Both the position numbers and the translations under genes were made by a program. This document shows, in pieces, positions 60,368 to 64,000 of a stretch of DNA of 64,000 nt (position 1 is the first letter of the stretch; each line of letters starts with the position of its first letter). Source of the stretch: an uncultured Chloroflexota bacterium (lineage in GTDB: Bacteria; Chloroflexota; UBA4733); assembly GCA_937967325.1 (NCBI GenBank), contig CALBSQ010000305.1, positions 1 to 64,000 of the forward strand, read 5' to 3'. Below the pieces are notes generated by a model. The model was not told where the DNA came from. It made no database searches and saw only the letters and a list, made by a program, of their open reading frames with translations.

Positions 60368-61287
60368 TCGGCTCGCCGCTGCTGTCGACGTTGATACCGT
60401 TCTCGCCCAATCTGGTCGCCGACGCGCAAACGATGCTCCAGCTGGATTTCATGCGCTCCGCTTTCGTCGCCGGAACGGTCACGGCGGTCGTGGCGGGCCT
60501 CGTGGGCTACTTCGTCGTGCTGCGCCACCTGGCCTTCGCCGGCGACGCCCTCTCGCACGTGGCGTTTGCCGGATCGTTGGGCGCGCTCGTCGCCGGCCTC
60601 AATCCCTTGCTCGGGCTGTTCGGCCTGACCGCGCTCGCCGGACTGGGCATGGGCGTGCTGGGGACACGAGCGCGGGCGCGCGACGAGGCGGTGGGGACGC
60701 TCCTGGCCTGGGTGCTCGGCCTAGGCGTGCTGTTCCTCAGCCTCATCACGTCACGGTCCAGCGCGTCCAACGGCACGATCGGCGTCAACGTGCTCTTCGG
60801 CTCCATCTTTGGCCTCTCAGTGCCCCAAGTCCATATGTCGGTGCTGGCCGCCGTCGTGGCGATCCCTCTGGTCCTAGCGTTGGCCCGGCCCTTGCTCTTC
60901 GCCTCGATCGATCCTGACGTCGCCGCGGCGCGCGGCGTGCCCGTGCGGGCGCTCGGCGTTGGCTTCCTCGTCCTGGTGGGCATCGCCGTGGCGGAGGCCG
61001 TACCGGCGCTGGGCGCCCTGATGGTCTTCGCCCTGCTCATCACCCCCGCCGCCATCGCCCAGCGGCTCGAGCGCCGTCCCTTCCGCGCGCTATTCCTCGC
61101 CGCCGCGATTTCAGTGCTGTTCACCTGGGTGGGGCTCACCGTCGCCTTCTATCTTCCCCTGCCGGTGAGCTTCGTCATCAGCGCGCTGGCATTCGTGGGT
61201 TACGTCGGGGTGGTCGTGTGGCAGGCGGGTACTCACGGTCTGGTATCCCGCTCGCCGGTAACGGGCGCTTTCACGGAGCCGCGGTGA
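60364..61287 (+). CDS. znuB: ZnuB-like metal ABC permease, second copy
   Basis: A 307-residue paralogue of the preceding permease, starting at a GTGA overlap. Matching segments are FVVLRHLAFAGDALSHVAFA, LLFASIDPDVAAARGVPVRA and VPALGALMVFALLITPAAIA. The HTLANVGF/DALSHVAF difference and the loop regions show clear divergence, so this is not a recent duplication. It ends the zinc operon. Confidence 0.9.
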   Translation: MIGSPLLSTLIPFSPNLVADAQTMLQLDFMRSAFVAGTVTAVVAGLVGYFVVLRHLAFAGDALSHVAFAGSLGALVAGLNPLLGLFGLTALAGLGMGVLGTRARARDEAVGTLLAWVLGLGVLFLSLITSRSSASNGTIGVNVLFGSIFGLSVPQVHMSVLAAVVAIPLVLALARPLLFASIDPDVAAARGVPVRALGVGFLVLVGIAVAEAVPALGALMVFALLITPAAIAQRLERRPFRALFLAAAISVLFTWVGLTVAFYLPLPVSFVISALAFVGYVGVVVWQAGTHGLVSRSPVTGAFTEPR

Positions 61288-61370
61288 TCTTGCGCCTGGC
61301 ATGGAATGCGCTCGGCCAAAAGTCTGCCGTCAGCCGATCTGAACGCCGCCTGATAGGTAAAGTGCAGCCA

Positions 61371-61829
61371 TCAGGGCGATTGCTCAAGATCGATCACCTC
61401 GATGCGCGGCGCAAAACGAGCGAAGTCGCGGACGTTGTGGGTCAGCAACCGGCCGATGCCGTAGGCCTGCATCGTGGCCACGATATTAGCGTCATGCACC
61501 TGTTTGCCGCCGATGGATAGCTCCTGCAAGAGATCAAGCAGCTTGGCGGTGACGTCCGCGCTCTCCTCCGCCACGCGGAAGCGCTGCTCAAACACCCGAA
61601 TCTGGGCTACCAGTACCGCGATCGACACCGGCTTGCCGAACGTTTGCGGCCGGCTGAGCACCGCCAGGTACTCTCTAATGATCTGCCGGCTGATCCAGAG
61701 GTCGTGCCCGGCCCCTTCGAGGCGCCGGATGGCCCGCACCGCCGCCTCGTGCCATGGGGCAGAAGCAATGGTCGCAAAGACTAGCCCGTTGGTGTCCAGG
61801 AATACCGAGTCAGCGGCCATCATCGTCAT
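61371..61829 (-). CDS. PIN-domain ribonuclease, VapC-like toxin
   Basis: A 152-residue PIN protein with acidic metal-binding residues Asp12 (SVFLDTNGLVFA), Glu53 (IIREYLAVLSRP), Asp113 (KQVHDANIVATM) and Asp135 (LLTHNVRDFARF). It likely cleaves RNA when freed from its antitoxin. Its start lies 20 bases inside the upstream antitoxin gene. ATG 61829 or 61820 are both possible. Confidence 0.87.
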   Translation of the reverse strand: MTMMAADSVFLDTNGLVFATIASAPWHEAAVRAIRRLEGAGHDLWISRQIIREYLAVLSRPQTFGKPVSIAVLVAQIRVFEQRFRVAEESADVTAKLLDLLQELSIGGKQVHDANIVATMQAYGIGRLLTHNVRDFARFAPRIEVIDLEQSP

Positions 61830-62037
61830 ACATGTCGCTCCGCTGCAAGGAAAGTTCCGGCGGCCAAGGCCCTAGGTCAAGGATGGGGAGATCCGGCCGG
61901 GGCTGGAGACGACTCCTTTCGGCGGGATCGCCAATGACAATCACGACCCGGTGCTGCCCAGGTTCGACGTCGCTGGGCACGCGCACCGAAAGCTCACCGT
62001 TGGGCGAGACGTTCGCTGTTGTCTCAATGGTTCGCAC
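61810..62037 (-). CDS. Antitoxin partner of the PIN-domain toxin
   Basis: A 75-residue protein from GTG 62037 (GGAGGGAAC upstream). The N-terminus TIETTANVSPNGELSVRVPS resembles beta-strand DNA-binding antitoxins of the AbrB/Phd-like 'DUF' groups; the acidic C-terminus (DLGPWPPELSLQRSDMYDDD) is the type that wraps and inhibits a PIN partner. Order antitoxin-toxin and overlap fit a type II pair. Family name uncertain. Confidence 0.7.
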   Translation of the reverse strand: MRTIETTANVSPNGELSVRVPSDVEPGQHRVVIVIGDPAERSRLQPRPDLPILDLGPWPPELSLQRSDMYDDDGR

Positions 62038-62160
62038 GACGTTCCCTCCGCTGGGCCAGACAGACCCGCCCGGAAAGCATAGCACCAGCGAGAGGCCAAC
62101 AGAGGAAGGTGACGGTTTTCTGGACCCCGAACCTCGCCGCGCGCTCGATCGTGGGCAAGA

Positions 62161-63069
62161 TCAGCCCTCAACCGTGCGCACCAACAGCACCGGCGCGGTG
62201 GTGCGAGACAGCAGCCGCGTCGCCACGCTGCCGGTCCAGATGGCCTGCAACCCGGCGCGGCCGTGCGTCGCCACCACCACGAGACCGGCCTGGTGCTCGG
62301 CCACATCGCCGGCCAGTTGGTCGGGCGTATCCCCTCGGCGCACCTCTGTTTCCACCTCTAGCCCGGCCTCTCGCAGCCGGTCCGCCTGTTGGCGCAGATA
62401 AGCGTCCGCCTGCTCGCGCTCGAGGTCGAGCATCACTCGCGTCGCCGAGGGCAGGAGCGTCGCCAGTGGCGATTGGTCGCCGCGCACGGTGGCGCGCGTT
62501 GCCACCACCATCGTCAGGTGCAATCGGGCGGAAAAGGCCTTGGCCAGCTCCACGGCCGGCGCGATCGCCACTTCCGACGCAGCCGTGGCGTCCAGGGGGA
62601 CCAGGACCGTCCGCGGCGCAAAAGCGGGCGGCGCGGAACCAGCCGCCGGAGGTCGGATCAGGAGCACCGGCGTCGTCCCGCGCTGAACGACCTGCTGCGC
62701 GATGCTACCGAAGAGCAGTCCCCGCACCCCGCCGCCACCGTGCGTGCAGAGCACGATCAGGTCGGTCTGCTCCTCATCGCTATGCTGGGCAATGCTGACT
62801 GCGACATTTCCCTCGGGCGCGTCGTGGACGTGGACACGGGCAGTCAGGCCGCGCACCTGCAATGCGCCGGCAAGGCCGCGCAGATAGGCGTCGGCCGCGG
62901 CATTGTCCGTGAAATGACGCTCGCCGTGGACAGTGGCCGGGGCGCCACGCTCGATCACGTGTAGCAGCACGATCGTAGAGCCAAAGGCCGCGGCAATGCC
63001 CGCGGCCGCCGGTAGCGCCGCTTCCGCCAGCCGCGAGCCGTCCAGAGGAAGGAGCAGTCGATTGAACAC
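62161..63069 (-). CDS. Tandem-domain universal stress protein (UspA family)
   Basis: A 302-residue protein with two Usp domains. GTG 63069 with GAGGTGG upstream starts directly at FNRLLLPLDGSRLAEAALP. Domain one ends LFGSIAQQVVQRGTTPVLLI and domain two (about residues 165-300, TVLVPLDATAASEVAI) ends WTGSVATRLLSRTTAPVLLV; both retain the G-x2-G-x9-G-(S/T) type ATP-binding loop region in variant form. It follows the Nramp gene by 40 bases in the same direction, suggesting co-expression with metal transport. Confidence 0.9.
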   Translation of the reverse strand: MFNRLLLPLDGSRLAEAALPAAAGIAAAFGSTIVLLHVIERGAPATVHGERHFTDNAAADAYLRGLAGALQVRGLTARVHVHDAPEGNVAVSIAQHSDEEQTDLIVLCTHGGGGVRGLLFGSIAQQVVQRGTTPVLLIRPPAAGSAPPAFAPRTVLVPLDATAASEVAIAPAVELAKAFSARLHLTMVVATRATVRGDQSPLATLLPSATRVMLDLEREQADAYLRQQADRLREAGLEVETEVRRGDTPDQLAGDVAEHQAGLVVVATHGRAGLQAIWTGSVATRLLSRTTAPVLLVRTVEG

Positions 63070-63109
63070 CGGAGCGACCACCTCACTACACCAGACAACT
63101 GCCGCCAGC

Positions 63110-64000
63110 TTAGCTTCCGGCGACTGTCGCGCCGGGGAGCACGCCACCAACGGTCGTGTAGAGCAGTATCACATTGAGGGCCACGATCACCATAGCACAG
63201 ACGACTGAAAGGACACGAACGACCGGACCGTTCACCAACAAGTCGCCCATCACGTCGCGGCGGCGCGTGAGCAAGATCAGGCTAATGATCGGCACCGGCA
63301 AGACGAAGCTCAACACCACCTGGCTCACCACGAGCACCTGGCTGGAGTCGAGCCCGATCTTGATCACGATGAGCGCCGGCAGCATCGTCAGCAGCCGGCG
63401 CAGCCAGATGGGAACTGTGAAGTTGATGAAGCCTTGCATGATGATCTGGCCGGCCATCGTGCCCACCGCGGAGGAGGAGAGGCCGGACGCCAGCAGCGAG
63501 ATGCCGAACACGACGCTACTGGCGCCGCCCAGCAGCGGCGTCAATGTCTGGAAGGCCTGCTCTATCGTGCCCACGTCGCTGTGGCCGGTGTTGTGGAAGA
63601 CGCTCGCCGCCATAAACAGCATGGCCATATTGATCAGCCCGGCAAGCCCCATCGCCATCACCACGTCCGCGATCTCGAAGCGAAAGATGCGCCGCGCCTC
63701 GGCGGGATTCCTGCCGACGATGCGGCGCTGGGTCAGGCTGGAGTGTAAGTAGATGACGTGCGGCATCACGGTCGCGCCGACGATGCCTACTACCAGGAGG
63801 GTACTATCGCCGTTGAGCCAGGGTACGACGGAGTGGTAGGCGATTTGCCCCCAATCGGGACGGGCGAACACCGTTTCCAGGACGTAGCTGAGCGCGATCA
63901 CCCCGACCAACACCCCGATGACCGCCTCCAATGGCCGGAAGCCATAGCGCTGCAGGCCGAGGATGGCAAAGGTGCAAACACCGGTGAGCAGACCAGCGAC
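63110..64000 (-). CDS. Nramp-family divalent metal transporter (partial)
   Basis: The frame is open across the right edge, so the N-terminus (with the DPGN metal motif of helix 1) is outside. The visible 296 residues contain the helix-6 motif GATVMPHVIYLHSSL (Met-Pro-His metal site), QGFINFTVPIWLRRLLTMLP and about seven further helices. Nramp/MntH proteins import Mn2+ or Fe2+ with protons. A Usp gene follows 40 bases downstream. Confidence 0.92.
   Translation of the reverse strand, partial: VAGLLTGVCTFAILGLQRYGFRPLEAVIGVLVGVIALSYVLETVFARPDWGQIAYHSVVPWLNGDSTLLVVGIVGATVMPHVIYLHSSLTQRRIVGRNPAEARRIFRFEIADVVMAMGLAGLINMAMLFMAASVFHNTGHSDVGTIEQAFQTLTPLLGGASSVVFGISLLASGLSSSAVGTMAGQIIMQGFINFTVPIWLRRLLTMLPALIVIKIGLDSSQVLVVSQVVLSFVLPVPIISLILLTRRRDVMGDLLVNGPVVRVLSVVCAMVIVALNVILLYTTVGGVLPGATVAGS

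Noticed and set aside
1..64000. tRNA, rRNA genes and CRISPR arrays
   Set aside because: No tRNA T-arm with matching acceptor, no rRNA-like sequence and no spaced direct repeats were found by reading; a dedicated scan was not possible.

Overview
The window is high-GC bacterial DNA with short intergenic gaps, frequent GTG starts, start/stop overlaps and many Ala/Pro/Thr-rich secreted proteins. Gene content points to an uncultured member of the Chloroflexota (Thermomicrobia or a neighbouring class): lipoprotein solute-binding proteins, DUF3618/holin-like stress proteins, a cyclic-di-AMP receptor, NBR1-type Ig-like cell-wall hydrolases, large AAA/TPR regulators and CopC-CopD fusions. This placement is inferred from gene content; there is no rRNA in the window and no search was run.

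Layout. 1-5.7 kb: edge-truncated conserved protein, Tat-type sugar-binding lipoprotein, secreted G1 glutamic peptidase, MATE exporter with an Rrf2 regulator, flavin-dependent oxidoreductase. 6.0-7.6 kb: four small envelope proteins in a row, followed by a perfect 38-bp inverted repeat. 7.8-12.2 kb: cyclic-di-AMP receptor, PrxQ, and a translationally coupled run of a conserved hypothetical, MazG and HemW. 12.2-15.4 kb: secreted/lipoprotein hypotheticals. 15.8-21.1 kb: winged-helix regulator, small molybdopterin domain protein, Amidase_2, and a cysteine-rich beta-helix protein.

21.3-26.0 kb is the most unusual part. A single-strand operon-like island begins in gene remnants. It encodes a 5-hmdU-kinase-helical/thymine-pyrophosphorylase-like protein, a MazG-like nucleotide pyrophosphohydrolase, an acyl carrier protein, an XRE repressor, an ImmA/IrrE metallopeptidase carrying a chagasin-like (I42) cysteine-protease-inhibitor domain, a papain-like C1 peptidase, and a broken thymidylate-synthase-like gene. 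It combines a thymine/nucleotide-metabolism half with a repressor-metallopeptidase-inhibitor/protease half. I know of no description of this exact combination.

26.0-35.6 kb: ABC-2 exporter, HEPN protein plus small partner, sulfatase, phytanoyl-CoA-type dioxygenase, TetR-EmrA-EmrB efflux operon with a leaderless promoter, reverse-transcriptase remnant. 35.6-48.6 kb: 1027-residue AAA/TPR regulator, alpha/beta-hydrolase remnant, and a copper/redox envelope group (YtkA-like protein, YVTN propeller, 1106-residue CopC-CopD-YtkA-cupredoxin protein, second CopC, His-rich protein), then a CPBP protease and an amino-acid-type binding protein. 49-51.5 kb: amidase-like protein with lost zinc ligands, and a GerMN lipoprotein.

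51.6-64 kb is dominated by transition-metal homeostasis: conserved protein with a HypB remnant, NiCoT Ni/Co permease with its Fur-family regulator, M23 cell-wall protein, Zur-like regulator divergent from ZnuA-ZnuC-ZnuB-ZnuB, PIN/antitoxin pair, and an Nramp transporter with a tandem UspA protein. Several gene remnants (PHP phosphatase, TS-like protein, RT, hydrolase, HypB) show that the chromosome here has been repeatedly rearranged.
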